NCBI GenBank assembly: GCA_021613535.1
Contig: CP075494.1
Coordinates: forward strand, 15,748,001-15,812,000
DNA: 64,000 nt
Direction of reading: 5' to 3'
DNA from: Adineta vaga
Lineage: Eukaryota; Rotifera
Shown: positions 21,498-34,174 of the stretch, piece after piece
How positions within the stretch are numbered: position 1 is the first letter of the stretch
How the letters are laid out: the number at the start of each line of letters is the position of its first letter
The notes under the pieces: model-generated
Seen by the model: only the letters and a program-made list of their open reading frames with translations
Database searches by the model: none
What the model was told of the DNA's origin: nothing
Translations under genes and position numbers: made by a program

Positions 21498-22560
21498 GAT
21501 CGTAATGAGAATCTGAGCAGATGTAAAACTATTATAGTCATGAGAAGATAGCAGATGCTGTACTAGGATCAAAGTCATTGTCTACACGGAATCGTATATT
21601 ATTCACCTTGTTTGTGATGAGTACTATGTGGAATTGACGAAAATTTCCGAGAAAACCGTTACTAGTCATTGGATCAATATTAATAGTCATGATAAACTTC
21701 AAAATATTTTATATCCAATTAATTAAATATTTGAAATTTCATTATTTATAATTTTAAGACTTATTAAAAATGTAAATATATATATATATATGATTCTAAT
21801 ATTATCGAAACAAAATTTGTTCTATTTCTTTACAATTTAATAATTTTCTCGAAAACTTCTTTTTCTTTATAATATCTTAACCTTGAGATAAAAATAAAGG
21901 ATTATTTTTGTTTTTCTTTCATCTTTTTGTAATGTCATCAGTCATAAATGATTGCCGTACAAAAAAGTCGGAAAATATTTGTTTTTTAATCTTTAATCCT
22001 TATCATCAAAACATTTTATTCTATTACGCATCGAGGTACAACAATCCAATATGCATCGTAATTATTGTTTTTTTATTAATTCTGATAAAGATAATGAAAA
22101 TATAATCACAAAAGGAACAAAAAAAGCTACTCTTGAATAATGCAAAATTATGGTTTCTCTTCGTCAATCAAATAAAATGGACAATATTAACAAGAGATTT
22201 TTCTGATTGGTTAACGTTTTTTGAAATCAAGTTTACTTTTTATTTTGATTTATAAGAATGAAATTGAAGATTAAAAAAAGGAAGTATTTAATTCGGAAAA
22301 CAAAGATATAATTGAAGTGTTACCTATCATGCGCATTTATCTTCCTATTCAGTAAACTAACTCTAACAGTCCTTGGTAATATTGTTCGTGCATTGGGTTT
22401 TAAAAAGTATCTTATGCAATTTGAAAAGATTTTGCTACTAACTGAAAAGAATTTTATTACTCAATCTGTGAAACAATGTTCTGTCGGTTTCATTTTTAGT
22501 TAAAGAAATCAATGACATCAAATCCAAAGAAAACAATTCGAATAAAAAACGCAATATAGT
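21498..22560. other. gene-free AT-rich stretch
   Basis: Contains a (TA)n run near 21775-21791. No gene was recognised; short open frames here lack coding character. Confidence 0.5.
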
Positions 22561-23130
22561 TCACTTGGGTGGTTTACAAGACTTTTCCGGAACGGGTAAT
22601 TTGAAAACACTCTTAGGTACAACAGCTGGTCCAATTGTATAATTTGTAAAGATTGATATAAGAATACTATTATCTAAGATTTCAATTGGTGTATTATCTT
22701 TAACAGAAGCTAGATAACTCCATGTGTAAGATTGATCAGTTTGATTCCACATATTACATTCAATTTTTGGGTTATAAACTGATCTTGTTTTACCAGCATA
22801 AGGTAATTTTTGCCAATCTGCTAACATATCTGCATCATTATGATTGATTTTTTCGCAGCGAGGTGGATTTTTGTCATAGTAAACATAATATCCTGTTTTA
22901 CTTTCTCCATAATAAAATGATTGTTCAGTAAGACGACCTAGATTAGTTACATCAATACGAAAAAGTTGTGCAAAACGATCAACATAATTTGTTGTCACTT
23001 CGATTTGTGATGAAGGACCACCGGGTTTACCAGCTCGTATTGTAAATTGATTTGGATTCGGTGGAGTTGGAATATCTCGAAGATGAATATTTTGAATTAA
23101 TGTAAATAATAAAAGAATTTTTATGATCAT
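22561..23130 (-). CDS. small secreted protein, possibly ependymin/LolA-like fold, 189 aa
   Basis: Single exon with a signal peptide (MIIKILLLFTLIQNIHL). The mature part has four Cys (PRCEK, IECNM, KSCKP and near neighbours), a YVDRFAQLFRIDVTNLGR strand, a YYGESKTGYYVYYDKNPPRC strand and a C-terminal PVPEKSC. This spacing of a fluid-facing strand, a paired Tyr strand and a Trp-rich middle recalls ependymin-related secreted proteins, but I cannot confirm it by eye. N-glycosylation sites are present (NQTD, NYTI). A TATA box sits about 70 bp upstream. Function unknown. Confidence 0.75.
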   Translation of the reverse strand: MIIKILLLFTLIQNIHLRDIPTPPNPNQFTIRAGKPGGPSSQIEVTTNYVDRFAQLFRIDVTNLGRLTEQSFYYGESKTGYYVYYDKNPPRCEKINHNDADMLADWQKLPYAGKTRSVYNPKIECNMWNQTDQSYTWSYLASVKDNTPIEILDNSILISIFTNYTIGPAVVPKSVFKLPVPEKSCKPPK

Positions 23131-23200
23131 TTTCGTTTTAAAGAACTTTTAAATGTTTTCAATTTAGATAAAACGCGATGTTATAATATACTGCACCTTG

Positions 23201-23208
23201 TTTTTATA
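23201..23208 (-). promoter_or_regulatory. TATA box upstream of the 189-aa secreted protein
   Basis: TATAAAAA on the minus strand, about 70 bp before the ATG at 23130. Confidence 0.6.
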
Positions 23209-23500
23209 TTTGTCATTATTTTAAAGCAAAAGATTGTCATCATTGTGATAAAAAATACATTATCATTTCTTTCTTCTTATCAAATAATATTATCTAAGTG
23301 ATAGAACAACGATTTCTATGAATTGATGCATTGTTAATATTTGAAGCAAGTTAATATTCATAGAGAAGAACAAATAAGTTTTCATTTTTCACCTAACGAC
23401 AAAAAAGAACATTTTATCGATAAAATTCTCAACTTGTGTTCTATTGGATATATTTTTAATGAACTTTGTTTATCTCTTCTTATGGAAAGGTCATGTGACT

Positions 23501-23515
23501 GTATATATATAAATA
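23501..23515 (+). promoter_or_regulatory. TATA box of the PAN-domain gene
   Basis: GTATATATATAAATA about 40 bp before the ATG at 23554, so the 5' leader must be very short. Confidence 0.6.
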
Positions 23516-23553
23516 CAGGAGATGTTCATTCGATCACACAATAAACATTAACC

Positions 23554-23952
23554 ATGAAGTCAACATTGATATATTTATCTTTATGCTTGTTTTGCGTACA
23601 TTATCTTCAAGGTCATTTAATCAAACATAGTGTTGTTGATTTCGGAGATGAAAATTGGGCGCTTGGATGTGATTATGTAGGTCGTAATTATAAACAAATC
23701 TCTGTTCAACGTGATGAATGCCGTGAAAAATGTGATGAAGAATCTGAATGTACACATTACACTTGGCGATCATGGAATGATGGAACTTGCTGGTTGAAGA
23801 ATGGTTCAATTACTAAAGAAGAATTTGTCGTGTCTGATGATCCAAATATGTTGTGTGGAATTAAAGAAAGTACTAATGAGGCTGTTTCAGGAAAAATAGT
23901 TGAACCAGAAAGAGAAGATGGAGAAAAGATCGGAGAACTAATTTCAGATTAG
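23554..23952 (+). CDS. small secreted PAN/apple-domain protein, 132 aa
   Basis: Single exon. Signal peptide MKSTLIYLSLCLFCVHYLQG, then one PAN/apple-type domain: ENWALGCDYVGRNYKQI, CREKCDEESECTHYTWRSW, GTCWLKNGSI and a last Cys in MLCGIK. These Cys and the CTHYTW motif are typical of PAN_4 modules, abundant as secreted proteins in bdelloids and used to bind carbohydrate or protein. The tail is acidic (EPEREDGEK). No catalytic partner domain is fused. The TATA box and compact gene suggest strong, tissue-specific expression. The start is the first ATG after the TATA box. Confidence 0.85.
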   Translation: MKSTLIYLSLCLFCVHYLQGHLIKHSVVDFGDENWALGCDYVGRNYKQISVQRDECREKCDEESECTHYTWRSWNDGTCWLKNGSITKEEFVVSDDPNMLCGIKESTNEAVSGKIVEPEREDGEKIGELISD

Positions 23953-25103
23953 TTACTGGTTTTTTTTCATACATATGAAATCGATTGATGGTTAACAAAA
24001 TGAATTAAGATGTTATACTATCGTTTTACTCTCATATCTAATTGTACAATCATGTTTCATTCTGTTGAAAAATTAGAAATAATACTCAATGAATATGTAT
24101 TTCTTTGTATTGTATAATGAATGGATGAATGTGAATATTTGCATTGTTTTATTTATATTCTAGTTTCATATTTGAAACACATGAATTTTTAAACTGATAA
24201 TTTACTTATATTATGTGATATTGCTAGGGAGAGTAAAGGCTAGACGAAGGTGTGAGAAAGATAGAAACACATTCGAGAATTAATCCTGTCCATAATAAAA
24301 TTCTATATAAAAGTGGAGCTTTATTATTCATGTTTGACGAATATATGTTTTTTTTCATTACTTTAACTTTAGTTAAACTTTCATACTGAAAAAGACATTT
24401 TGATTGATTTTTAAATTCTATAGTTTTCGATGTAAAATAGAATAAAAACTGATCATTATTGTTAATATTGACTACATGAATGTCCTTTCATTCTGCTAAA
24501 ATATACGCACTATTTTCATCGTCCTTATCTTGATAAATATCTGAGTAATTTTATGAAAGATTGTTTATTTCAGTGCCAGAATTATGATTATTGTCGTAAA
24601 CTTGGTATTTTTCACTTATATTTAGTTGCTGTAGCATTGCAAAGATCAAGGTTTTGTTTCCAAGAGAAACCGCAATAAAGCGACAATGACTGTGCTCAAA
24701 AAGTCATGGCTGTTTGTGTTTGCTTGTTTATTTAGCATTTTGCTGGCTTGTATCATTCCAACCTTTTTTTATCCATGACTGAATTTCAATTGTATACATC
24801 ATACAGTTCAAGAAATTAAGGTGTTTTTTTATGAATATTCTAAGGATCTCAACAAATATTCACAAAGAAATCAGTGAAAAAAAACGAAACGATATTATAT
24901 GATGATAATGAGAGAGTGAGAAATCATGACATTATTAAGTAAAAGAACGATCAGACTACTCTTGTAATTTTTTGAGAAAAGGCTTCGAGAATGCAAAGAA
25001 TTAACGCTACTGATTGTCTATCGATTGATATGTAACAAGTATTGCATAGATTATGAAAGATTCATTTTCGAAACAAAAGCCTTTTCAACGAAAATAGTCA
25101 CGA
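23953..25103. other. gene-free stretch
   Basis: AT-rich, no gene, RNA or repeat recognised. Confidence 0.5.
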
Positions 25104-25728
25104 ATGCACGATTCTTCACATGTTTATAATGTGCCTAAAATGCTTTATATTAAACGTTTTTCAATCGCATTGGATAATATTGTTTATTTGTATAATTTAT
25201 TTGAAATAATACCAAATCTTATAGAGTTTCGTTTGACATTATTTTATATCGGTGGTAGCATTAATGGTAAGTTCGGATCTCGTTATCGATTATGTACACC
25301 TCCTTCTCTTTCAAAACTAACTGTCAGATTTCACGCTACATCAGAAACTCATCATTTTGATCATGGAGAACTTTTTTTATGGATCAGTGTCTTTCTGAAT
25401 TCATTCAAACATAATTAAAAATCATTCACACTTACTGGGTTTTATACCGACAAAGAATTTGATAGCCGCGAGAAAATTCAACGTTTAATTCATGATATTT
25501 CTCAACTGGAAATATTTCAAGATCATTTCACCGATGATTTTCAAATTACTTTTTTTACCAAATTCTACACCAAAAGAATTATATATGTGTACTAAATTAG
25601 AAATTATTGATAAAGTGTTTAATCTTCAACATTTGTTGTTATTCTATGAATTGAAATCGAATTATAAACTTATAAATTTAAAGAAAATTAAATGTTCTCA
25701 TGATATAGACAAGAGACAACATCTATAA
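25104..25728 (+). pseudogene. degraded leucine-rich (F-box-type) protein fragment
   Basis: Two open pieces (25104-25418 and 25492-25728) that continue each other after a stop: DNIVYLYNLFEIIPNLIEFRL, LCTPPSLSKLTVRFHA, then TLTGFYTDKEFDSREKIQRLIHDISQLEIF in a third frame. The PPSLxKL and IPNLIEFRL phrases resemble the C-terminal leucine-rich part of bdelloid F-box proteins such as the one at 56.4 kb. No F-box is present nearby, so it is a truncated relic. Confidence 0.45.
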
Positions 25729-26403
25729 AAAAGAAAAGGTCATCTCAAAATTGATTACTTTATGAAATAAGTACATCTTAGAAGTTTTTTTTATACTACT
25801 TTTATTAATTGAATGATTAGGAAAAATAGGAATTATTCAATAAGATTTGTTTTCATCGTTTTTTTATACAAACAAAGATATTTTCCTAAACTAATGCTGA
25901 TGATGACAGATGTCAAAAAAATGCAATCTATAATTGTATTTTATTTATCATGTAGCTTCCGCTTTAAGTCATATGACGTAGAAATACTTCACTTCTCATT
26001 TTCATTGTCCATTAATCGTACAGAAATAAGCAAAGATCTATGCTATTTTTATTATCCGGTCGTTTGATTGTTCTATTCATGTTTTCCTTTTTCCCCCCAA
26101 ACTATTCAAATAACTGTTCATCAAGGCAAAGATCAAAAGAGATTTAGGCAGTTTATTAATAGATAATTGTGTACATAACATCCTTTATAATACCGATAAA
26201 AAAAAGGTAAATTAAAATTTAATCTCTGAGTAAATTTTCACAACATTCATATATTCAAATAACTATCTTCAGTTAGTATATAGATTCTAAATAAAATATT
26301 TTGATAAGTTTTTCTTTCAATATAATTATAGACAAAGTCATATTTTATTTTATTTCATCGTTCTATATACTTCAACAAATATAATCAGAATTATTTTTAT
26401 AGA
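25729..26403. other. gene-free stretch upstream of a GPCR
   Basis: No gene recognised. Ends in an acceptor-like TTTTTATAG one base before the GPCR ATG. Confidence 0.5.
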
Positions 26404-27372
26404 ATGTCTTCACAATCATCATCTGATTACATCATCGGGTTAAAAATGATACAAACAAATTTATATAAAATAGGTGGTCCAATATTATTATGTTTTGGTG
26501 GTATAAGTTGTTTAATCAATATAATTATATTTAGTAAAAAACTTTTACGAAAAAATCCTTGTTCAATTTATCTTACTGCATTCAATATTGCTTCTTTTTT
26601 ATTTATTTATTCGTCATGTCTAAATGGAATATTATCAATTGGTTTTGATTTTGATCCAAGTTCATCAAATCTGATTTATTGTCGAACTCGAATTTATATT
26701 TCATTTGTAAGTGAATTTTTAACAAATTATTTCCTAGTTTTGGCATCAATTGATCATGTTCGAATAACATCATCAAATGCTTTGACAAGAAATAAAAGTA
26801 CTTGTCGTTTAGCTCTGATTTCTATTAGTATTGGAACATTAATTTGTATACCATTACAAGTTCATTCAATCATTTTTACACAAATGATACAATTCACACC
26901 TGTTCGAATTATTTGTTATTTTCAACAAGGTGCATATTTTGTATTTGTTAGTTATTATCTATCTGTCAAAGCTGTTTTAGTTCCACTATTATTAGCAACA
27001 CTTGGATCATGGACAATAAAGAATATTAATGCTTTACAAAAAGTTCGCAGTATTTCAACTTCATTACAACATCAGACTACGACAATCGCTTCAAGATCGC
27101 TTTCTCGTTCGAAAGATCGACAGTTTTTGTTATTACTGTTAGTTGATATTGCTGGATTTGTTTGTTTTAGTTCATTCAATGCATTTTTCTTAATGTATCA
27201 ACAAATAACACAATATAATACAAAAATTGTAGAACAAGTTCAATTGGAACAATTCATTCGATATTTATGTTTATTTATAAATTATATTCCATATTTTCTG
27301 AATTGTTATATACATTTATTTATATCAAAAACATTCCGATCAGAAGTCAAACAACTTCTTTTATTCAAATAA
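26404..27372 (+). CDS. bdelloid-type rhodopsin-like GPCR, 322 aa
   Basis: Single exon. Helix 1 GGPILLCFGGISCLINIIIFSK with the conserved Gly-x-x-x-Asn pattern; helix 2 SIYLTAFNIASFLFIYSS; helix 3 ends LASIDHVRI in place of DRY; helix 4 ALISISIGTLICIPLQVHSI; helix 5 YYLSVKAVLVPLLLATLGSW; helix 6 QFLLLLLVDIAGFVCFSSF; helix 7 LCLFINYIPYFLNCYIHLFIS. The Cys of helix 3 (LIYCRT) and of the second extracellular loop (RIICYF) could form the usual disulfide. It belongs to the expanded divergent GPCR family seen in Rotaria and Adineta; ligand unknown. The ATG is one base after an acceptor-like AG, which decides the start. Confidence 0.87.
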   Translation: MSSQSSSDYIIGLKMIQTNLYKIGGPILLCFGGISCLINIIIFSKKLLRKNPCSIYLTAFNIASFLFIYSSCLNGILSIGFDFDPSSSNLIYCRTRIYISFVSEFLTNYFLVLASIDHVRITSSNALTRNKSTCRLALISISIGTLICIPLQVHSIIFTQMIQFTPVRIICYFQQGAYFVFVSYYLSVKAVLVPLLLATLGSWTIKNINALQKVRSISTSLQHQTTTIASRSLSRSKDRQFLLLLLVDIAGFVCFSSFNAFFLMYQQITQYNTKIVEQVQLEQFIRYLCLFINYIPYFLNCYIHLFISKTFRSEVKQLLLFK

Positions 27373-28067
27373 AATGTATATTCTATTAGTTTTATTTGTT
27401 GTCTGTCAGTCATTTATTAGTTATTGTAATTCTGTTTACTCATATATCTATATCTATATATATATATATTTGGAAATCAATAAAAAGTGTATACATATTT
27501 TATTTTTTATGGCTTTACTGTCACTAAATATAAAAAAACGTTTTCAGCGCAATCTCTATATGATTAAAAATGTGAAATAGGATGATGCTAAGCGCCTCTT
27601 AAATTCGATATAAATAAATCTATAATTAACGGGCATTACTTGTCTATGACGATGTCTGGAGGAAAGGATCTGATAGCTCCAAATTTCTGTTCTTAAACAC
27701 TTCAACATTCTCTTTCAAATGGTGCTCTACAAAAATACGAAAAGCAAAATAATTCTGTTGAGGGTGTGGATATAGATATTTTAGCTATCCAACACCCATA
27801 TCCTCAAGATAGCAACTTAAAATCTATGAAGATAATCTTCCACCAAATCATCCTCATTTGGTTACTATTCGCAAAAACATCTATTCTCTGTATGACAAAA
27901 TTGATAGATATTCGTAAGCAATTACAGAATTATCCCAAATTCACTCTTTACCCATCTTTCAAATATTTAAACAAATTCTTATTGATTTTTTTTGTTTAAT
28001 TTTTACAAAATTAATGATTTTATTGAAGGTTAATCTAATTACATATTTAATAGAACAAATAGTGGAT
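27373..28067. other. intergenic stretch with hairpin element A
   Basis: Includes a short (TA)n run near 27444-27470 and the hairpin element at 27759-27807; otherwise nothing recognised. Confidence 0.5.
27759..27807. repeat. hairpin element A with telomere-like arms
   Basis: Left arm TTGAGGGTGTGGATA; right arm, reverse-complemented, TTGAGGATATGGGTGTTGG. Shares the TTGAGG end and the flanking GATAGC with the copy at 48466. Confidence 0.75.
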
Positions 28068-31000
28068 CTATCGATTACAAGCAAATTGTTGAAGTTTATT
28101 TCTTTTATTTTTTCCATTTTCTTCACTTTCATCAACTTTTCGTTTTCCATTTATTGAATTGATTTCTTCATTTTCAATTGTTGTCTCTGTAATAACTTCA
28201 TTCACTTGAACAGTTGTCTTATTGGTTGATCCAAGACGTGATTTATTAATCGATGGTTTCCATTGACTAAATTCATCATTTGTCGTTGTTGTTGTATTAT
28301 TCATTGCAGCTTTCGTACGAAATGGATTAGTAAATGGACCTGTTGATAGTGTTACTTTTGGACGAACTTGATTGATTTCTTCGAAAGATATTGAATGAGA
28401 AACGATTGGTAAAGGTGGAGATGGAGATGAAGAATGTTGAATTTCTTTTTGTTTTTCTTCTTCTTCATCTTTCTTTTGTTCGATTAATTCATCAGTAATC
28501 TTTTGAGCTAAAGTAATTTTTCCTGATTTTGTTGCATATTTAATTGCTAATTGAAGAGCAACTGAATCCATTAATTGACAAATTTCAAATGCACGATATT
28601 CTCGATTGGATTTACAAGATAACTAAAAAGAAAAATTGATCTCGAGTTTTCGATCTTGATTTTTCTTACAGCAAACATTTTGATTAAACATTGTCGTTCA
28701 TTGTTGGAATAATCATCATCATCTGTTGAATGATTAAATAATTTCATTTTTAGATAATCACTCTAAGAAAGATTTCATTGAAAAAACATGAACTAAGAGA
28801 GAAGAAAAATAAACGAACTTCAAGTTGACTTTTTTCACTATCAATTTGATAAAGAGCAAGTGGAAGAGATATAATGGAAACCAATGGCCATGGGACAAGA
28901 TCAGGAAATGATTGACCACGTAATTCAATAACACGTAATTGAAATTTACCATCAAAATCATTGATTCCTAATAACCAATAATTCGTTGTACTATTCTTTT
29001 CTGCCTAAATCAATAATTCAGCATTTGATTTTGATCTGCAGAGAAAAAAATAACAAACTTCTTGTTTGAGATTTGAGATTAATAATGGTTCCAATTCTTT
29101 TCCTTTCGTATATCGAAGCATACTTAAATGTCCAGATTTTTCTAAATAATAACATTTTCCACTATCAGAAAATCTAAAAAAAACAACAAACAAATTTGAA
29201 GAAATTCAATCAAAACATCGAACAAACCCTATCCATGATAACTTCGTCTTTGGTGTTAAAGGTAATGGACCAGTAGAATAATGATCATTTTCAATATCTA
29301 ATAATACATAAGACATTGCTTGTTCTTTTGGAAGACCTTGTGTTGAATGATGAATAATCCACAAATGATTTTGATATGATGACATTGATACAATTGGTCC
29401 TTGAAGACGAATAATTCGTTGTTGAATTCCTGATAAACTCATCAATCGAATTAATCGTTGTGATGTTCCAACAGCAAGAAAATCTGCTCCTAAACTAACT
29501 AATTCAATTTTATCATTATTTTCTGTTGTTAATGTCCATTCTCTCATATTTGAATCCCATGATTGATATAAAATACAACATAATTTTCCTGTTGTCGATG
29601 AACCAAGTGCAATAGCAGATAAAGATAAATCAGCAACTGTATATTTATCTGTTTTATTATCAATTGTAATTGAATGATGAAATGAAACATCATGAAAGGA
29701 GATTTGTATTTGTTCACTATAACATGTTATTGCACCAATATTATTCCAAAGTAAGAAACGACTTTCAAGATATTTCGATGTGGATGTTGATTGAAATGAT
29801 TCTTGTAATTCAATGGGTTTAGTTTCAGTCATCATTGATGATGCACGTTCAAACCATTTAGGAATTATTTCTTTATCTTCACTTCGTATTTCAACATCAT
29901 TTGAAATTGATTCAGAATCATCATCATCAATTGTCATTTTATCATTTTCAATTTCGAAATCGAGTTTATCTGATGGTGTTGATGATGGTTTGGAAAGATA
30001 TTCTGATACATCGACATGAGCATATTCACCCTGAAAATGTATTAATTTCTTTTTATCAATGAAATAAATGAATTTAACTTACAGCCATTGTTGAACAAGT
30101 AAATCGATGTGATTCAATTGGATTCCAAACTAATGAACAAACTGCATCTTTTGATGAATAACTTTTAAAAAAAGAGAAATTCATTTTTAGTTTAACAAGA
30201 AGATTTTGATTGATTTACTTCATGCAAATATCGAATGTTGATCGATTTATAATTGACAGTTGACCATTAACATAAGCAACAATAAATAAAGTTCCACATG
30301 GTGAATAACGAATTAAATTTATTGCCTTGAAATAAAAACAAATAAGAAATTAATTTCAATAAAGAATAAACAAACTTCATCAATCGAATCATTTTCATAG
30401 GTTTTTTTTCTTGTCCATTTCTCTGATTCAAAAAATTGAACTGAATTCTTTACTGGAATGGCCAGCATCTAAAGAAAATCTTATTAATATTGTAACTAAA
30501 TTTTTGTCTTACATGATCTTTTTTATCCCAGTCAAGTTTAACTAACGAAACAGCAGTTCTAAATGAAATTTAATGAACAACTTTTAGGATTTATTAATCA
30601 AAATCTTACTCAATGTCATTCGATTTTTGAATAAGATTTAATTGTTTGATTAATGTTTGTTTATCAATATTGAATATTCGAATTGACCCATCACAACATG
30701 ATGTTGCCTTTTAGAATAACGAAAATCTTTTTTTTTATTGTTTTTAAAGAAAAGTTTCCATTTTTACCAGCCATCGTTTATCTTCATAAACATTTAATGA
30801 AAGAATTGGTGCTTGATGACCATCAAAATGTTTCATTTTATTTGAATCATCATTTAAATTCATCATAACAACTTTAAAGTCTCTTGTTCCAACAAATAAT
30901 AAAGAATTCGATAAACAAATTGATGAAATTGGTTGTGTAAAATGAACAAGACTTGGTAATGAATCACCATGTGGAAATGATCGAACTTCAAGTTCATTTC

Positions 31001-31303
31001 GATTTGTTCCAATAAAAACATGATATTCCTATAAAAGATTTGAAATAATTTCACATTTAACTATGAAATAATTTACATGAACAGCTAAACAATGACATTG
31101 ATCAGCACATCGAATATGTTCAACTTGATCAGATTTCGTTTCAAAGACATGAATATCACCATCTTGTCCACAAGTGAGAAAATGACTAAAATAAAATATT
31201 CTTTCAAGAAAATGAAAATCAATTTGAAAATAAACCTTCCATCTTTTGTATAACAAATATCTGTCAGACCAGCAATTGAATGAGCAGAGACAACAGATAA
31301 CAT
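28068..31303 (-). CDS. WDHD1: WDHD1/And-1 (Ctf4) replisome scaffold
   Basis: About 12 exons on the minus strand, protein roughly 870 aa. N-terminal WD40 propeller: AHSIAGLTDICYTKDG, then FLTCGQDGDIHVF, HFDGHQAPILSLNVYEDKRWLATSCCDGSIRIF and INLIRYSPCGTLFIVAYVNGQLSII. A linker with acidic and Ser-rich stretches leads to the middle SepB/Mcl1-mid domain (LCCILYQSWDSNMREWTL, ELVSLGADFLAVGTSQRLIRL, LSWIGFSDSGKCYYLEKSG). The last part is helical (LSCKSNREYRAFEICQLM, LAIKYATKSGKITLAQKITDEL) and ends in a basic, disordered tail. Ctf4/And-1 is a trimer that couples the CMG helicase to DNA polymerase alpha and other clients. Vertebrate WDHD1 carries an HMG box after this region; none is seen here, as in yeast Ctf4. 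Introns are 45-70 bp. Confidence 0.92.
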
Positions 31304-33439
31304 TTTGATCGAAAAGATTTCAAAATGAACTCGATTGATTGTTTTTCTTAAAGAGACATCTATTGATTTAACAAAGAAAGACAGATAATTCTTTTCATTT
31401 AAATATTCGTTCTTTGTTTGTTACTTTTCTATTTTGAAGAATGAAACAACGTTTCGATATATCCAATCATATAATTCGATAGATCTCAGTCAAGTCAAGA
31501 TTTAGAATAAGAAAAAGACTGACTTTTAATTTTTGGTTATAATTTTGTCAAATCAAAAATTATAGTTTAACCTACGAAAGAACTTTTTTTCTCCTTTACT
31601 ATATCATTTCTAAATCTGTTGTGAAAGCATAACTTATCAAATCTATGACATTTAAAGGTTAGATTATATAACATTATCATTCATGGTTATCAAAACAGAG
31701 ATATGTGAGTAAGAATGAGGAACCTGATCACAATCCTATTGCTGAATGTTTAAAGGCCGCAGTCATATAGAGGCAATGTGCCTAATACGAACAAATGCAT
31801 TTCTCAAAATTATACTTCTAATTACTCAATTAATTATTGAGATAATTAGCTGATTTTTACATCACTCGATGGAAAAAAATGCGTCTCTACTCCGAAATGT
31901 AAAAATAATTTTTTTATGTTGAAAAATGGCTGAGAAAAATGCAAAACAATCAAGGATGTTGCAACACCTGTTCGTATGAAACACATTGCCTCTACCAGCA
32001 TTGATAAATAGATCATGATTATCCAGTATCATTAAACTAGGAATTGATTGTAAAGCTTTTTTCATTCTAATTGATAAGAATCCATTTCGGTGCGTGCTTA
32101 TGTTAATATTGATAACTAGAATCATTCGAAGTGAATCAATTTATTTTCTTTTTCCGTGTTTTTACTTTTTCTTATATGCTTTTCAGAAAGAAAGGGTTAT
32201 AGACTCCATGAATTTACTGAAACTTTTCATGTTTGCTTGTCCAAGTTACTCAATTGTTTTAGACAAAGAATCATTTTTTACAAAAGAAACATTTCTTCTA
32301 AGGGTTGGCCAAAGGATGATGGATGTTATGTTAATTATGATGTGGCATTCGTATGTTTTAAATAAAATTGTCTCAGATTCATAATTAGATATCATTCTTT
32401 CAGAAGAGGGTCAGCGAATTCCAAGCTTAAGTGTTACTTGTTTCGTATTGTTCACCCACATCCGGTAAAACTGTGCGACGTTAATAATGTATTGAGATAC
32501 AGTTGATACGATCGACACTTATTCATACATACGTTTTAATAAAGTTGAATTCAAACTTTCGATAAATTATGGAAAAGAAAAGTTCTGCACAATATCAACA
32601 TGAGCATACATATTAGTAATTACTGAATTGTCTTAACTATAGATGCCCAAGTCGAAGATTATAGTCACCAGATTCTTCAAGATACTGGAGGAAAAAAACG
32701 GAACAATCATCAGATATACCTGAAAGTGAAAGCAATATTTCAGTCGAAAACCTAGCTTAGATATTTCTACTTGGATGGTTTTTTTTATTACGTCTATTGA
32801 ATAAACGAAAAATACAACAACACTATAGTAAAACAATATTAATTTATCCACAGCAATCAACTACATTTGAACATTTCATACTACTTTTATTGCTGATGTT
32901 TCGTTATATGACTTGATCGAACATTATAGAGAGGATAAATCGATAACAATTTATCGAGATCCAGATTAAATTTTACAAAAAGAATTTCTTCTAAATGAAA
33001 ATGTACAAAAACAATGATGATCTAATTTTTTATTAAAAATAATTCTCTCAAGTGAATACGTATATTACCAACATGACAACAAGTATCGAATACGTGTTTG
33101 TCATTTGATAAACCTCAATAAACATCTCTTCGTCAGTAATGGTCGTAAATTGTAATTAAAATACAAAACAACATAGATAAAGCATCTATATTCACCTTTG
33201 TTATCCTACTCAAAAAGTTTCTTTAGGAAATTAGAAATTTTGATGAAATAATCTTCTTTTTAGATGACAGACGAGATGAAAAACTACTTTAATTATAACT
33301 GCAAAGATGTTCTCTTTAGTTGAAATGAAAAAAAAATGAATATATGATTTTATCAAAAACAAAACATCTCAAAATCCTGTCTGGTTTTCTTCTCACATTT
33401 TTCTTATCATCATTAGCAGACATAATTGTTATTTATTCA
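31304..33439. other. 2.1-kb stretch with decayed fragments, no intact gene
   Basis: Contains a 25-bp inverted repeat (31769-31793 and 31969-31993), a minus-strand piece at about 31960-32080 reading IPSLMILDNHDLFINAGRG that recalls a nucleoredoxin thioredoxin strand, and a plus-strand piece at 32180-32365 (HEFTETFHVCLSKLLNCF) of unknown origin. All are short and unsupported as genes. Confidence 0.45.
31769..31993. repeat. 25-bp inverted repeat pair
   Basis: AGAGGCAATGTG...ATACGAACA at 31769-31793 recurs in reverse complement at 31969-31993 with four mismatches; a second shared block (TGCATTT...CTCA) follows inside, with an insertion in one copy. Confidence 0.6.
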
Positions 33440-34083
33440 ATGTCGTCATTGAGTAGTACCTTGAGTTCAATTCAAGAAAAACCTTCTTTTACTCCTTCAG
33501 TATTTTATCTTACTTTTGGTACCATTGGTTGTTTTCTGAATATTTTATTATTTTCTCGTTGACAATTTCGTGGAATTTCATGCTGCACATGTAAGATATA
33601 TCTCGATAAATTTTCATCATAATCGTTTCTTTCTTTTTCAAGATTTTCAAGCAGCATCGGTTGCAATGTTTATTCAATTGATATCTTCTGTTATGACAAC
33701 AATGTATTCCTCATATCATCTTCATCCTATCCATTAATATGAATTCTTTTGTAAAAAATCTGGTTTTATTTACTTAATTTCACATCTGTTACATCCCGTT
33801 TTGATCGTTATGCACTTCCTTCAACCGATATTCATTTACGAAATTTTTCAATTGTTCAACAAAGCTCGTCGTTTAATAATTTTAATTGTATTCATGTGGA
33901 TTTTATTTTCCACTTTTATTTATTTATGGATTTCGATCAGGAAGATGTTTGATTATTTATGGTTACTCTGCATCTGTTTATAATACAATATGTTTATTTC
34001 GAAACGAACTTGTCAATATGTTACAATCAATTTATAAGAATAATCATCGTATTCGTCCAATAATAATAATAGCAGATGGTTGA
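33440..34083 (+). pseudogene. GPCR pseudogene, paralogue of the gene at 34.8 kb
   Basis: Reads MSSLSSTLSSIQEKPSF, then FYLTFGTIGCFLNILLFSR followed by a TGA where the intact neighbour has Arg (RRQFRG). The intron position and the next exon start (FQAASVAM) match the neighbour, but stops and frameshifts follow (for instance in the HLHPIH region), and only scattered pieces of the later helices remain. It is a tandem duplicate of the 34.8-kb GPCR in decay. Confidence 0.8.
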
Positions 34084-34174
34084 CAACTGCATTAACATTG
34101 TTTCTTTGTTATGAATGATTCAATGTGAATATAAAACGATTGTTTCTCTATAATGAATTCTATCTTCAATAATA

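Noticed and set aside
32156-32365. 69-codon plus-strand frame with HEFTETFHVCLSKLLNCF and DGCYVNYDVAF
   Set aside because: Composition looks coding, but no family was recognised and no neighbouring exons fit; a relic is possible.
32880-32969. Fragment reading SLYDLIEHYREDKSITIYRDPD to a stop
   Set aside because: Short, with no start, splice partner or known family.
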